64,000 bases of DNA from Blastobasis lacticolella (GCA_905147135.1 LR990068.1:3988001-4052000), one strand, 5' to 3'. Positions 41,841 through 54,625 are shown, numbered from the stretch's first letter. Notes: generated from the sequence alone by a model not told the origin. Translations and numbers: made by a program.

Positions 41841-43094
41841 AATACCCACGAGGAAACAGGTTTAAAAATATATGTATATATGTTTCCCGACTGGGGGGCT
41901 GTCATTCCCAGCCCTGTCGACAGTCATTGGCAGCCCCCCACGGATTTTTCGAGCGATCTGCTCCTCCTCCTTCTCCATTCGTGTTCCTCATATCTGAGGG
42001 TCGTGACCTCTCTCCCCCATAATCCTGTCACGGACAAAGGCACGCCATCTTCCGCATCGAGCGATCTGCTAGTGGGGATTAATAATATGATTGTGTCATG
42101 TCGTGGATTTTTTGAAAATATTAATTTTTTTGTTTTTATTTGATTACTTTCGATTGCAATGACAGATTTTGAATGTAAAAAACCGCTTCAAAATCGGTTT
42201 AGTAGTTTGTGATAAGTTTGTTATGTTAAAAATTTGGACTTATCAGGCTGCTGCAGCCCCCCTGATGGTATACTGCCATAAAACATGCCTAAGAAATTGC
42301 TTTGAATTGATACCTTTTGAATGCAAAAAACTGCATCGAAATCGGCCCATCAGTTTTCTAGAAAAATTTAACCTGCCTGTAAAAATGTAGCCTGGCATTG
42401 CCGGGCACGGTCCAGTCGTGACTGGCGTGGGGTAAGTTTGCTGCTGCCATGGGGCGGCCAGCGTGTCGCTGTGTGCTTCCTTCCTACTTTCCTACCCCCC
42501 TCCTTTTTGACGATTGAAAGAGATATTTAATGTCCTAATCAATAAATAAATTTTGAATTTTAACAAACAACCTGTACCTCTCTAACTTCTTAAAAATCTT
42601 TACTCACTATATATAATCTAACTTCTTAAAAGTCTTCACTCACTTTAACCACAGTACCTACAAAAACAACCGGCATGTCATCTACGTAGAATTTCAATTT
42701 AATCGAATACCACGAAGTGGATCAAATACTGTGAACGTTATATCATAATATTGAGTGAAGTAAGTCACTTGGAACCTTGGCCTATTACCATACACAGTAT
42801 TTAACCCACTTCCTGTTAATTTGAACTGAAGTTTAGCATATACATACAAGTCAGGTGGCAATTAAGGTATCAGCGACCTGATCTGATGATGGAGACAGGA
42901 AGTGGTCTAATAAACCTCTTAAGGCTACTTTCCCCTGACTGATTTAAACGTAGTTTAATCATATTTTGCTATCAAAACTAATGAAATTTTTATGCGTCCA
43001 ATATTTATGCGTCTGGTTTGACAGATTTTTGTAAAAGTATATTGTTTCAAACTTACACAAAATATAAAATTTGTTTTGAAATCTTTGCTAAAAT
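41841..43094. other. Unrecognised, with a low-copy repeat trace
   Basis: 42290-42390 contains GCATCGAAATCGGCCCATCA-type sequence, a widespread insect repeat motif also near 46000 and 53700. Otherwise nothing was recognised. Confidence 0.35.
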
Positions 43095-43301
43095 CTGTCC
43101 AGACTGACTAGTCTTATTTGGTTATATAAATTATGTATTTAAATGAATAATTTGCAGCAGTATTCGTTGAAATTCACATTCTATGTGTTTTTTATATAAT
43201 TCGAGATATCTATATACACAGTGTACGTAGCGTGATTGATACGAGAAGTCGATATTTTGGATATTGTTTGTTTACCAAATAAGACAAGTCAGTCTGGACA
43301 G
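43095..43301. mobile_element. MITE family M3, copy 2
   Basis: Collinear with 5403-5607, including TGCAGCAGTATT and GTACGTAGCGTGATTGATAC. Confidence 0.85.
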
Positions 43302-43370
43302 TTTTCATTAGGTGGCCTGCTTGCTTGTTTAATAATTAATAATAATAATAATAAATAATCGTGGACAAAT

Positions 43371-43606
43371 TCACACAGCGCCATCTAGCCCCAAAGTAAG
43401 CAAAGCTTGTGTTATGGGTGCTAGATAACTGATAAACTACTTATATACTTTTTTTTTTTTAAATACATACTTATTATACATAGAACACCCAGACCCGTAA
43501 CAGAATTTAAAATTCATCATTTCAATTTCTGCCCGGCCGGGAATCGAACCCGGGACCTCTTGCGTGGCAGACCGGCATGTTGACCACTGAACCACTCAGG
43601 TCGTCA
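43371..43606 (-). mobile_element. tRNA-headed SINE, family C, copy 1
   Basis: Minus-strand head GGTTCAGTGGTCAAC ... GGGTTCGATTCCCGG resembles tRNA-Gly(GCC), but the acceptor and D-stem pairings do not hold. The same head and body (AATTGAAATGATGAATTT, GGTGCTAGATGG) recur at 48735 and 57655. Confidence 0.8.
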
Positions 43607-43895
43607 AATGTCTGTCGCATAACATAAAAAGCTATAGTTAGTCCATTCGGGAGTGTGTTCATGTAGGTTAGGTTACATTAGTGTACCTACAGCCTCACAA
43701 CGCGACATCTACGACGCGTGCGCAAGAAATCGTCTAATGTAACAGATTCTTTAGTAGAAGGATCGCGTGCATGTGATTGCGAAGCCTTTAGCGTCATAAT
43801 TGTACGTATCGAGGCCGCCTATGAGGAGATCACGGGGTCAGTTTAGTATTTATAACTTCGCTATAAGTAGGTACAGTACAAGAGCAAAGTGCATA

Positions 43896-44290
43896 TGTCG
43901 CAGCCGGATGGTTAAATTAGCTGGTTAATTAAATGGCTAGCTTTTTAAGCAGTTATTTAATTGAATATTTGCCAAATTCATGAACTTTGAAATTTACGTC
44001 TAACGAACGATATTGCCCCGAGTTTACGGAGCTCCTCCATACATTGTCACAACATTAACCTAACCCAACCGAACTAAAACCTAATGCAAACTATTAACTA
44101 TTATTGTTTGAGATTATTGTGATTAAGTTAGCATTGTGACAATATTTGGAGGAGCTCCGTAAACTCGGGTCAATTTCTTTCTTTAAACATTACTTTAAAA
44201 ATTCTTGAAATTGGCAAATTTTCAATTAAATAATAGCATAAGAAGCTAGCCGTTTCATTAACTGGCTAATTTAACCATCCAGCTGCGACA
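43896..44290. mobile_element. Large foldback element M12
   Basis: Arms of about 170 bp start TGTCGCAGC(C/T)GGATGGTTAA and include GAGTTTACGGAGCTCCTCCA in inverted copies; central spacer about 60 bp. 43607-43895 to its left is unrecognised. Confidence 0.8.
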
Positions 44291-44299
44291 CATACATAA

Positions 44300-44440
44300 A
44301 CATACATAAAGCTCACGCCCACAGGTGGGGTGGGCAGAGACTATGGACCGCCACTTTGCTCTATCCTGACACAATTCCCTAGCCTCGCATATATCCACAA
44401 CTCTTTTCATAAATCCCCTTTTATTCATATTTCTGTGCAA
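44300..44440 (-). mobile_element. Possible LINE C-terminal fragment
   Basis: The minus frame GFMKRVVDICEARELCQDRA then KWRS resembles the end of LINE polyproteins. Short and weak. 44441-45232 is otherwise unrecognised. Confidence 0.35.
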
Positions 44441-45232
44441 CTGTTTTTAGGGTTTTATAGCATTTTATAAAACCTTTTAAGAGCGAAGGGAATAAAGTAG
44501 AAAACATTTTAAAATGAAAATAATATCAAAATCGATTGTAGTTATTTTTATTTAATAAAAACATAAAGTACAAATATTTTTCAATTTATTCATATTTAAT
44601 CAATTAAAAAAAACCTGCGGCTGTAGGCAAAAATATTTAAATTCAAATTTGAAAAACGAGCTGTAGATATTCATAGCAATTACCATTTATTTAATTGTAA
44701 ATAACCTGCAGTTTAAGAATGAGTTATTGGTGCCTAAGGGACAGCAAAATAGCCCTTCTTTGACCCAATTCCATTTGTTTAACAATGCACCTAATATCCT
44801 ATATGTGGCAGTAGCTACAAAATATTTTTCTCTAAAACTGGTTATGCAGTTATGAACGCGACTGTACCTACTTATGTAACTTGGATGACAATGCATTAAT
44901 TTGGTATCATGGAGCTGGTCTGATAATGTAGTGGGAAGGTGGCCATAGGAACTGTGAACAAGATAAACCTAGATAAACCGCTTTATAGGCTCTTTGGATT
45001 GGTCTGGATGAGTACCACGGAAGAAAAGCTTGTTACAAAATCTTATAATAGTACCCTTGACGAAAAAAGAGGGGTGAAAAAGTTTGACATGTGTCAGTAG
45101 CTGTGGCTTTGTGTGTCAGTGGCATCGTAATTCGCGAATGGATGGACCGATTAGGATGCGGTTTTCTCTTTTTGAAAGTCAGTTTAATCGAGATTGTTCG
45201 TAGTCTTCTTCTTTCTTTATGCTATTCTAATC

Positions 45233-45495
45233 TGCCGTGTGGTACCCGGCTGAGTAGAATAGAACCAACCCTTTTCACTCGTGGGTGTCGTACAAGGCGA
45301 TTCATATTTTCGAGACAAAAGATCTTAAAGCCTCCGTAGCTTGAAAAAGGGGCAGCAGCGTTTTCCATTGTTATATTTATAATACTGCGATCTCCAACCC
45401 GCCTGCCAAGCGTGGAGATGATGGCAATAGCCTCCTCTTTCATGGGAGAGGCCCTAAGTCCTGCAGTGGACTATTATGGCTTGTGATGATGATGA
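45233..45495 (+). mobile_element. SINE-like family B, copy 6
   Basis: Full-length plus copy ending TTGTGATGATGATG. Confidence 0.8.
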
Positions 45496-45878
45496 AACTT
45501 AGTCGGGTGATATCCGTCTTTTTCTGTCGGTTAAGGATCGTAGTTTCTGGAACTCGTTACTCGATGAAAATGAAAAAGTATTTATTGAATTAGGATTACG
45601 TTAATTAATCTCTTTTCAAAAGTCAAAAATCTAACGGAAAACAAAGGGAATAAAGGATAAAAAGGGATAGTCTCTGCGTATCCCTATCTAGTATGTAGGT
45701 ACTGTGGGTACCTAGTTCGTTACAATCTGATGGTAACACCGTTAAGCCCGCATGCGTCGCACGCGCAGAGGTCACGACGTGCAGCCTCGGAGACTTGGAC
45801 GGTTGCGTAAGCGCACGTTGCCATGATCGCCCGTTACCGGACAGGGTCAGTGCGGGTGGTGTCCGGCATTTGTTTATG

Positions 45879-46482
45879 TCATCATCATCACAGCCCATAA
45901 CAGTCCACTGCAGGACTTAGGACCGCGAAAGGGCAGGTTTTTACCATAATCTTTACGCTTGGCAGGCGGGTTGGATTTACATTTATTCAAATATTTTCCA
46001 AACTACTGTACCGATTTTATTGAAAGCTAGGTATCATCTCGATCAAACTGGCTTTCAAATAGAGAAAACCGCACCGAAATCGGTCCATTCGTTCTGAAGC
46101 TACGATGCCGCATACAGATGCACCCCGCCACAGAGTTACAGATATCATCATCACAACCCATAACAGTCCACTGCAGGTTCCGAAAGAAGAAGTTATTCCC
46201 ATAATCTCCACGCTTGGCAGGCGGGTTGGAGATCGCAGTGTTATAAATATGACAATGGAAAACGCTGCTGCCCATTTTCCAATCTACGGAGACTAGATCT
46301 TTTGCCTCGAAAACATTAGTCGCCTTGTACGACACCCACGAGTGTAAGGGGTTGGTGCTATTCTACTCTGCCGGACACCACGCGGCCGAGTGCGGTATAT
46401 TGCTATAATCTCCACGCTTGGCAGGCGAGTTGGAGATCGCAGTGTTGGTAATACTCAACAGAAAACGCCTTTGCCCATTTTC
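45879..46482 (-). mobile_element. SINE-like family B cluster: copies 7, 8 and 9
   Basis: Copy 7 is 45879-45974 (tail half), copy 8 is 46145-46387 (nearly complete) and copy 9 is 46399-46482 (middle fragment). All are minus. Between 7 and 8 lies a short repeat with CCGAAATCGGTCCATTCGTT. Confidence 0.7.
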
Positions 46483-47090
46483 TATTATATTGAGGTTAAT
46501 ATAGGTAATCTAATTAATATCTAGTCGGACTCTATGGAGCTAGCCACACGAGCCGCTTTGGTCTAACCTTTATAATACGTACGGTTGTAAGATTATTTTA
46601 TGTCAAATTCAGTTGTCTAAGGTTCAGGTTAAGGTGTCAGGGGTCTAAGGCTGGCTGGAAGAAATCCCATTGTGGGATAAGACCGCCTTTGCTTTGTAAA
46701 AATGTATTTTTCCCATTTCTGTATTTAATTCTTATGCAATAAAGAGTTTACATACATACATTGTCCACTGAGATAGAATAACCCCGTAGCTGGCCATTAC
46801 ACCACCGACGCTGCAAACACCAAATTCTCTTCCAGCTAAATTATCCATCATAACACAACGATCGGACCACCAGTCGAATTCCTAACACATTGCCGGCTCA
46901 CTTTAATTAGTGCGCGAGACAACGGATCACAAATCAGCCTCGGAAAGCGGGCTGGCAAAAAATTCGTCGGGAGAAAGCGGTCCGGCGGACCGGCGTTTGG
47001 GACGAGGCACAGGCGACTGGATGGGAGATGCGTTGTGTTTTTAGAATCCCAAAGAAAGAAGAGGTTTACGTTTGATGTGTGTATGTGCCT

Positions 47091-47399
47091 ATCTTGGCGT
47101 TAATGTCCCGGTTGTGCTCTCACGCACGAGGGCCCGGGGTCCGCCTTGACCATGATCCAGGATTTGGCAGGTCCCTGCTACCAGGGGAACCTGACCAGAT
47201 TGGATCATGGTTACACATCCAGTCGCCTGAATGTGCAGGTTTCATCACGATGTTTTGCCTCACCGTAAGAACATCGTTTAGTATTCAACTAATGTACATA
47301 ACTCAGAAAACAGTCATTGGTACATGGCCGGAGCGGGATTCGAACCCGGGACCTCTGGATTACGAGTCGTATACTCTAACCGCACGGCCACCGACGCTC
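47091..47399 (-). mobile_element. SINE family A, copy 12
   Basis: Complete head (minus: CGTCGGTGGCCGTGCGGTTA) and tail, with a deletion around the GTCAGATGGCAGTCGC block. Confidence 0.85.
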
Positions 47400-48017
47400 A
47401 CACCGTGTGTATGTGCCTACACAGCCCACTATGTGTGGGTGCCTATATGTGTGTGTGCTAGGTAGCTGTGAAGTCAGACCAGAATTATATATAATAATTT
47501 ATTGTGAACTAGCCACAACACGGCATTTAAACAAAAAATTACACAAACACGACTTACATAATCATACAAAAAGAAACAAAATATAATTACTTGATTACAA
47601 CAAAAACAACTTGGCATTGCCGTGCTGTGGCCTTTACGGTCGATAAAAGGACCTCACGAAGCCGTGGCCCTGGTCTTCCGCGTGTCCCGCGGAGTGAGGT
47701 CCGGACCGCTACCACTACTTCGTGTGTTTTTATCTATTTGGAAATGAATACCGTACATTTTAATAAAGTAGTATTAATACTATTTTAAAATTATATAATG
47801 TTATAAGAAATATATAAGTTGTGTAGTGAATTGCTTAATTATGATAAACACTTCCGTTACATTCCAGCCAGTCACTTGCTCGTTGCTCGCGAGCGATTTC
47901 TTTTCTAATTTTTTCTGTTTGCTTCAAAATACAAAGATCATACGATCTTTGTTGTGTACTCCGGTTAAAAGTGGCAAGGGAGCTACTGTTGCTGTTACTT
48001 ACTGTTGCCAGTAAGAA

Positions 48018-48356
48018 ATGAGTTCCGAAACAATCCGCGATATGGGGGCTTTTTTTTTATTGCGCCCAACGCAAAGGAAATGGGCACCCTCCGGTATTGC
48101 GGTTGGGAGGGAGGAGGTGAACTCTAATGAGTACCAGTCGGCCTGCCGGACTGGTTATGCGCGACTCGCCAAAAAAAAGGGGCCTAGGCGCATACGTGCT
48201 AAACACCCCCTGGGAGCACCTGTAGCCGGAAGGGCTTTTCAGGTTTCATCGGATGCGATACCCCGTAGGGACTCGCGCGCTCGATATGGAGGCACAATAT
48301 TCCGCACAATGTACGCGAGCGCTCTTGTGCGCTACCTATCTCTTTCATACTCGTAG
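48018..48356 (+). other. Unassigned 112-codon open frame in a GC-rich patch
   Basis: Open frame beginning MSSETIRDMGAFFLLRPTQR. Arg-rich, no recognised domain or splice context; a T9 run and an A8 run inside it suggest non-coding or degraded sequence. Confidence 0.15.
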
Positions 48357-48734
48357 TAAGTTGCTAGAGATAGAAAAGACAAGCATTAAAAGGCAAGCGC
48401 GTGAATGCGAGCGGTTTCCAAAATTTACCCTGTACTTGAAAACTTTTGTGGAAACTCTCTCAAAACTTGAACCATACCCGAATTACGGAGCCATGTTGTT
48501 TTTAAGTTAGCGGTCGCTGGGTACACTTAAAGTAAAGTAAAGTAAATACAACACTTTTATTTCATGAAACACTTCGACTGCAGTTTCTCATAGCTGATGC
48601 AGACTGAAGGTATGCTGGACCTCTGTGCTAAGAAACCTCATGTCACTTTGCTCTAAGCACTAGGATTAACCTTCAGGTCTTGAGATACCTGTTTCCTACA
48701 GCGAGTCACAGACGAGTTTAGCGGTTCAAATGGT

Positions 48735-49103
48735 GACGGACAACCTGATTGGTTCAGTTGGTTAACGTGTTGGTCTGCCACGCAGAGGTCCGGGGTTCGA
48801 TTCCCGGCCGAGCAGAAATTGAAATGATTAATTTAGTATTAATTAGTACTGGGTGTAGTATATGTAATAAAAAAGTATTTAAGTAAAAAAAGAATATTTA
48901 TTCAAATAAAATTAATCAAAAATTACAAGTTAATTAAAAATTACAACATACCTACTTATAGTAAATGGATACAAATAAAATAAAGGCTACATATTTAAGT
49001 AGTTTACTTATGTATATAATTTTTTTTTCTCTATGGTAGTTTGTCAGTTATCTAACACCCATAACACTAGCTTTGCTTACTTTGGTGCTAGATGGCGCTG
49101 TCC
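48735..49103 (+). mobile_element. SINE family C, copy 2 (interrupted)
   Basis: Head GGTTCAGTTGGTTAACGTGT ... GGTTCGATTCCCGGCCGAGC and the end GCTAGATGGCGCTGTC are present. An AT-rich insertion (about 48875-49030) separates them. Confidence 0.75.
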
Positions 49104-49527
49104 AAGCATATTTATTTATTTATTTGACCTGAATACCTACAGCATGACCACACAAAAGTAGATACTGATATCATAATGTTCCTCGGAAAATGATTCATTG
49201 TATACTACTTATTGAAAAGTGTGTTTGTCTGATTTGATTGAAATGATTCATTGTATACTACTTATTGAAAAGTAGGTACCATCCGTCCCGCACAACCCGT
49301 TAGGGTGCAGCCGGTTTGCCAGAGCCCCGTCCGTCTGCCACCAGGGGGACCGCGGGCAGGTGAGGTTGGCTTGATCCTGGAGCTCCCATAATCTTTCCGA
49401 TGTTTCGATATCTCTAACGCTCACAAAGTTCCAAGAGAATGCTAGAGTTATCCGGTTTGCAGTGCAATTATTCGCAATTAAAAAACACAAACCATCATAA
49501 TTCGTACGGCTAAAGCGGTTAACACGT

Positions 49528-49548
49528 TGAAAGAAAGAAAGAAAGAAA
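49528..49548 (+). repeat. (GAAA)n microsatellite
   Basis: Five GAAA repeats. Confidence 0.85.
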
Positions 49549-49599
49549 CATTTGTTACCCATAAATTTATTACGCCACGACACAGTAATTTTATGAAAA

Positions 49600-49780
49600 A
49601 CTAGCAGTCGCACGGGTACCACTACGGGTACACGGGTATATAGCCTATGTCACCCGGGGATAGTGTAGCTTCCCAACGGTGAAAGAATTTTTGAAATCGG
49701 TCCAGTAGTTTCGAAGCCTATTCAATACAAACAAACAAACAAAAAATCAAACCTTTCCTCTTTATAATATTAGTATAGAT
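49600..49780 (+). mobile_element. Short RTE-type non-autonomous element
   Basis: Contains AGTCGCACGGGT, TATGTCACCCGGGGATAGTG and AAATCGGTCCAGTAGTTTCG with a TTATAATATTAGTATAGAT end, a pattern very common across insect genomes. Confidence 0.6.
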
Positions 49781-49854
49781 AAACTAAAGAACACTGAGAC
49801 TATTGTTAGGTTCCCAGTGGCATTGTTCGTAGGCTGCGAGTGTATTCTCTGATC

Positions 49855-49965
49855 ATTGTTATCTGGACGCCTTCAAGACTAGAGTGAATAGGCTACCAAT
49901 AGGCAGTTCCTAGACAGGCATGCTCCTTCGGCCGATCGTCACTTACCACTAGCTGAGACAGTTAA
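49855..49965 (+). mobile_element. LINE 3' tail, family L-F
   Basis: GACTAGAGTGAATAGGCTAC and GATCGTCACTTACCAC; the coding end would read LDAFK-RVNR. Confidence 0.55.
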
Positions 49966-49970
49966 ATGTC

Positions 49971-50233
49971 TCATCATCATCATCATAGCCCATAACAGTC
50001 CACTGCAAGACTTAGGGCCTCTCCCACGAAAGGGGACGTCGTTCTCATAATCTTCACGCTTGGCAGGCGGGTTGGAGATCGCACTGTTATAAATATAACA
50101 ATGGAAAACGCTGCTGCCCCTTCCCAGCCTACAGAGACTTCTAGATCGTCTGCCTCGAAAACATTCGTCGTCTTGTACGACACGACACCCACGAGTGTAA
50201 GGGGTGCTATTCTACACTGCCGGACACCACACG
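49971..50233 (-). mobile_element. SINE-like family B, copy 10
   Basis: Begins in a (TCA)n run and ends at CGGACACCACACG. Confidence 0.8.
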
Positions 50234-50476
50234 TTCTGCCTGACTAGTCTATATTTGATAAAAAACTAAAACAAACCTGTCTACTTAAGTCTAAATCTGA
50301 CCCAGAACAACCTCGCCAGTTTTATGTCTCCCTCGCACACTCTATGCAGCGATATAGCGGCTTCACTCTCACACAGTTGCATAAGTCATTGGGCAACTAT
50401 CAACTATTCGTTGGCTTGAGATCTAGCCGTAGTCTAATCGTGTTTTTGCTAAATAGTGGCAGCTATGTTAGTAGGT

Positions 50477-51285
50477 GAGCGGCACTGGTCAACGTGCTTG
50501 CGAGACCGATAAACAAGGTCAAGCAACGTTCGTAGTGTTCGGGATTTGGATGGGTGACCGTTTCGTAGTTTGGAGGCTAGTGGAGGTTTAGCACCGCAAT
50601 GAGTTTGTTTGTTTTTTTTTGTTTTTTATTTAGTAAATATTTTACACCGTCATATAATTATTATGTAATTATTATTAATATTAATAATGATTTAAGAAAT
50701 CAATTAACATAAATTAACAAGTATGTCAATATAAAACTGAAAACTATCACAATATAAATAAACGTAGTAACTATATAAGTGCGTAGCTAAATCAATGTTA
50801 TCCATAATAAAATTGTCCAAATAAGTATAATAGAATTACAATGTCAACTAAATAATTAAATTGTCAAATACAAATTTGTAATTATATATCAATAGGTAGG
50901 TACATATTGTACCAACTAGGCTTAGTTTTTAATAAATTTAATAAATGCAACTTGTTAGGTGTTATTCCTAATACTGTTGGCGAAGCGTGGTTGACCAAGG
51001 TCTTCCGCTTGGACTCTGAGGCTGGTTGAACATTCTCGGAAGCCGAGTGAGTCAGCTGCAGAGTGAATGGACCTAGCATACGGTAACGTACGGTAAGGGG
51101 GTCAGTTCTCTCTGCAGTTGACTGTACCTCGTGACGGTACTTATACTTTAAACTGTATTTAATTGTGGCTGCTACGTTAGTCGGTGCCAACGGCTTATGA
51201 CGCAGGATACCGAAGACCGGGCGAAGTGGAGAAGAATGAGAAGGAAAGCGGACTCTGGCAGAGGTCGGGTTATGCGCTAATAATT
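50477..51285 (+). mobile_element. 5S-rRNA-like SINE, copy S3, interrupted, with LINE-like tail
   Basis: The head (GCGGCACTGGTCAACGTGCT ... GGATGGGTGACCG) runs to about 50605 and resumes at 50964 (GGCGAAGCGTGGTTGACCAA). The AT-rich 358-bp piece between is an insertion. The 3' end (51195-51285) encodes DTEDRAKWRRMRRKADSGRG, matching the end of the RTE-like LINE at 32943. Confidence 0.7.
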
Positions 51286-51674
51286 TAGATTTATATTTAT
51301 TTATTATCTCATTTTACAGCCTATATTTCATTATCAATATCCTAGTAATTTATATAAATCTATGAAAGAGATCGTCAATTTTGGTTATAAAACAATTTCA
51401 AATATGTATACCTACAATCGGAACAGGCGTATATTTACTTTCATCGTGTAAAGTTAACTTAATAAATAATAATATTAGGTACAATAATAATAATGTCATA
51501 AGATTATAATAAAATACAATATTTATTATAATCATTCGTGAATACTCGTATAACTGCATTCCTACATTTATTCGTTCTAATACCTCGTCGTTTTTAAATG
51601 ATTTGGAATTTGTACACTTTACAAGCACTACCTGACTCATTACACATTATGACATGTTGATAGTGAATTACTAA

Positions 51675-51800
51675 TAAAATGTTTATTTATTTATTTAACA
51701 TAAAACAATAAATAGTATACAAAATAGACATCCAGAAAAAATCACAACAGGTACAGCTTATTTCTGAAATATCTTCCAGCCACCGGAAGAGAGAGGGCAA
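51675..51800 (-). mobile_element. LINE 3' UTR, family L-H
   Basis: CACAACAGGTACAGCTTATT on plus matches 25150-25170. Confidence 0.55.
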
Positions 51801-51874
51801 AATAGTTATTGACTCTGGCTTTTTATTAACCTCCGATGTAAAAAGATGGGTGTTATACGTTTGATTGTGTATGT

Positions 51875-52080
51875 GTGGAGGTGTGTGTACACACACACAC
51901 ACACACCTCCACACATACACTGTCTGTGGCATCGTAGCACCCGAACAGATGGACCGATTTCGATGAGGGTTTCTTTATTCGAAGGCCAGTTTCAACAAGA
52001 TGCTCAGACATACACACCTCACACATACACACACAAACACACACACACACACATACACAGACACTCATAGACACACAGAC
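51875..52080. repeat. CA/TG microsatellites, one palindromic
   Basis: 51875-51909 reads GGAGGTGTGTGTACACACAC... to CCTCC, a self-complementary TG/CA block; 52018-52080 is a second CA-rich run. Between is a repeat with ACAGATGGACCGATTTCGAT. Confidence 0.8.
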
Positions 52081-52385
52081 ATGCTATTTAATAAAAAGCG
52101 AATAGTATTAAATAATTTTCCTTGAAATTACTAGTATAAGTCCTTGTCAATGTTTTCTTTTTATTTTTGTAGTTTTTATTCTGTATTTTTTTTTTCTAGC
52201 TTTTTGCATTTTTTTCCACTGTGTTCGCACCGCGGATAATACAAATTGTGATGTTATTTTCTTGTGACATCAGGCTTCTGCGATACAAGATATTATCTTA
52301 GTGCAGAGCCTACTGATAATTGTACTGAAATTGTGATTTTTGTGGAAATTGTGATTTTTATTATTATTATTTATTATTAGATTTG

Positions 52386-52745
52386 TTTTTAATACCGCCT
52401 AGGTGGCAAACAAGCTTACGGCCTGCCCGATGGCAAGCAATCACCGCAGCATATGGACGTTTGCAATACCAGGGACACCACCCACGCGTTTCCGACCCCG
52501 TAAAAACCTTTTAACCCCTTAAAGAACTCCATGTTGTACTCTCCAGGGAAAACCTCTCCAGGCAGTTAATTCCACAACCTTAGTGTGCTTAGCTTTGTTC
52601 CATTAGTCCTCACAGTGACAACGCACCTGTGCTTCTACATTTTTGTTGCCTGCTACCTAAATGTATTAATTGTAGATGCTATGGGCGACAGTTACCACTT
52701 ACCATCAGGTGGACTGTCTGCTCGTTTATCACTGAGTAGAATAAA
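52386..52745. mobile_element. Two LINE tails: L-A (minus) then R (plus)
   Basis: 52386-52581 is an L-A 3' end (AGGTGGCAAACAAGCTTACG ... CTCTCCAGGCAGTT). 52604-52745 is an R tail (CCTCACAGTGACAACGCACC ... TATCACTGAGTA). Confidence 0.65.
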
Positions 52746-53128
52746 AAATATCGGTTTAGTATCTTAGAAAATATTTGAGTATATGTAAGCTTGATCGATG
52801 TTTTTCGACGTTTTTTGTCGTGTGTTTTGGTTTGGGACAGCCAAACACAACATAATCATTTATATACCTTACAGACTGCTTATTTGCAATCGTCTAACCA
52901 TAGGCGTGTGATTTACACACAATAGCGAGTACGGTTGTTGGTCCCAGGTATAGACACTGACAATTATTAGTCATAGACCGCAGAGCTTCGGCGAAGCCGC
53001 GAAGCGAATTCCAAGCTAACGTAATCATGATTTCTTCACGCCTCATTGTTGTGTGATTGAGTCAGCATCTTGTTATTTACTGGCTAATATATTACTAATA
53101 ATTATTTTGTAATGTCTCAACGCTGTGG

Positions 53129-53381
53129 GCCGTGTGGTGTCCGACAGAGTAGAATAGCACCAACTCCTTACACTCGTGGGTGTCGTACGAGGCGACTAAT
53201 GTTTTCGAGGCAAAAGATCTAGTCCCCGTAGGCTGGAAAATGGGCAGCAGCGTTTTCCATTGTTATATTTAAAACACTGCGATCTCCAAGCACGGAGATT
53301 ATGGCTATAACCTGCTCTTTCATGGGAGAGGCCCTTAGTCCTGAAATGGACTGTTATGGGCTGTGATGATGATGATGATGA
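53129..53381 (+). mobile_element. SINE-like family B, copy 11
   Basis: Full copy ending in a five-unit GAT tail. Confidence 0.8.
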
Positions 53382-53427
53382 ATGTATTTTACGGTGAGAG
53401 AAAACATCGTGAGGAAGCTTAAGATCC

Positions 53428-53641
53428 AGTCAAGGGTCTAAAAGGCCACAATAGCGTTTCATAATGATTAATATTACTTTGTTACAAACTTACAGCGTCG
53501 CTGTTGTTGACATTGACATGACAATTCAAAATGGCGTCACTTAGTTCCAGTATTGGCCACCGGATCACATAAGTTTGTGGCACTCTAATATTAATCATGA
53601 TATATAACGCTAATGTGGCCTTTTGAGATCCCTTAGTCAGG
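53428..53641. mobile_element. MITE family M4, copy 2
   Basis: See 14246-14460; the central 100 bases are almost identical. Confidence 0.85.
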
Positions 53642-53982
53642 TTCCTCTGTTAACAACATATATTTCCCGAAGTACTGAACTGGTTTTAATTAAACACAAC
53701 AACGAAGCTAGCGATCATCTTCATTAAACTGGTTTTCGAAAAAACCGCTTCGAAATCGGTCCAAATTTGCATAAAATAAACATATTTGTATTAAATAAAC
53801 TGTAGTCGTGACTGTAAATCCTAAGATCTAAGCGATTGAAACTAATTATATTGAGTAGTTCTTGATTTTTTTCCAATACAAAAACAATATATCAAAAATT
53901 TATTCGGCGATACTTGTAGTTTGGTTCTTCAGGTATCCTCTGTATGTTTTAGATTGGAATTGAGGCCTGCCACGCCAATCTG

Positions 53983-54198
53983 GGGTTCTATTTTTGAAGC
54001 CTTGATTCGAACGGCTTTCAATTTGAATTTTCGGCATTATAAATTCAATATTTTTTAAATCATATTGGCAACAATGAGAGAGTACGGTTCAACAATAGGG
54101 AAAATCTGCATAATGTATTAAAATATCAAATTTTTCATGACGTAAATCAAAATTGAAAACCGTTCGCTCGAGCCGAGCGATTCAAGAATAGAGCCACT
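53983..54198. mobile_element. MITE M13 inserted in a dispersed repeat
   Basis: Ends GGTTCTATTTTTGAA and TTCAAGAATAGAGCC are inverted repeats. CTGG flanks both sides. The interrupted repeat (53955-54250) matches the uninterrupted copy at 13447. Confidence 0.78.
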
Positions 54199-54463
54199 GG
54201 ACGTTTAAAAATCGTTTGTTTCGATGATATGGACGCAAAGCCCGCCTTAATAGAATAAAAATAATAACACTGTTTTGCATTTTTTAATTAGAGTTGGTAC
54301 TTATTTGTCAGCTGTTCAATGATAATGTTAAAATGTCAAAGGTTTTTTACTCGCTCGTCAAGTTTTTAATGATCTTTTTTAATGATAAACAACCGATCAC
54401 GTGTGTTGAAGCGCAGCGGGTTGGGTTAATTTTGATGATATTTCAATAGCAAATTTTTCATTT

Positions 54464-54625
54464 TATTTTATACGGCAGACAAACAAGCTAGCGGGTCATT
54501 TAATTAAATGGGCAGCAACACCAGAGGCGCTACCAATGTGTTGCCCGCCTCTGAAGAGACCTCTATAATATACCTCTTGAACGATCCCATGTCATAGTCC
54601 AAAGGAAACGCTAGCTAATTCTTTA
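54464..54625 (-). mobile_element. LINE 3' end, family L-B
   Basis: ACGGCAGACAAACAAGCTAG to ATCCCATGTCATAGTCCAAA, including the coding end on the minus strand. Confidence 0.65.

Noticed and set aside
43525..43606. A tRNA-Gly(GCC) gene on the minus strand
   Set aside because: Box B and anticodon loop look good, but stems do not pair and the same head plus body occurs at 48735 and 57655, so it is SINE family C.
51846..52074. Cys-Val and Thr-His repeat proteins
   Set aside because: Translations of a CA/TG microsatellite.
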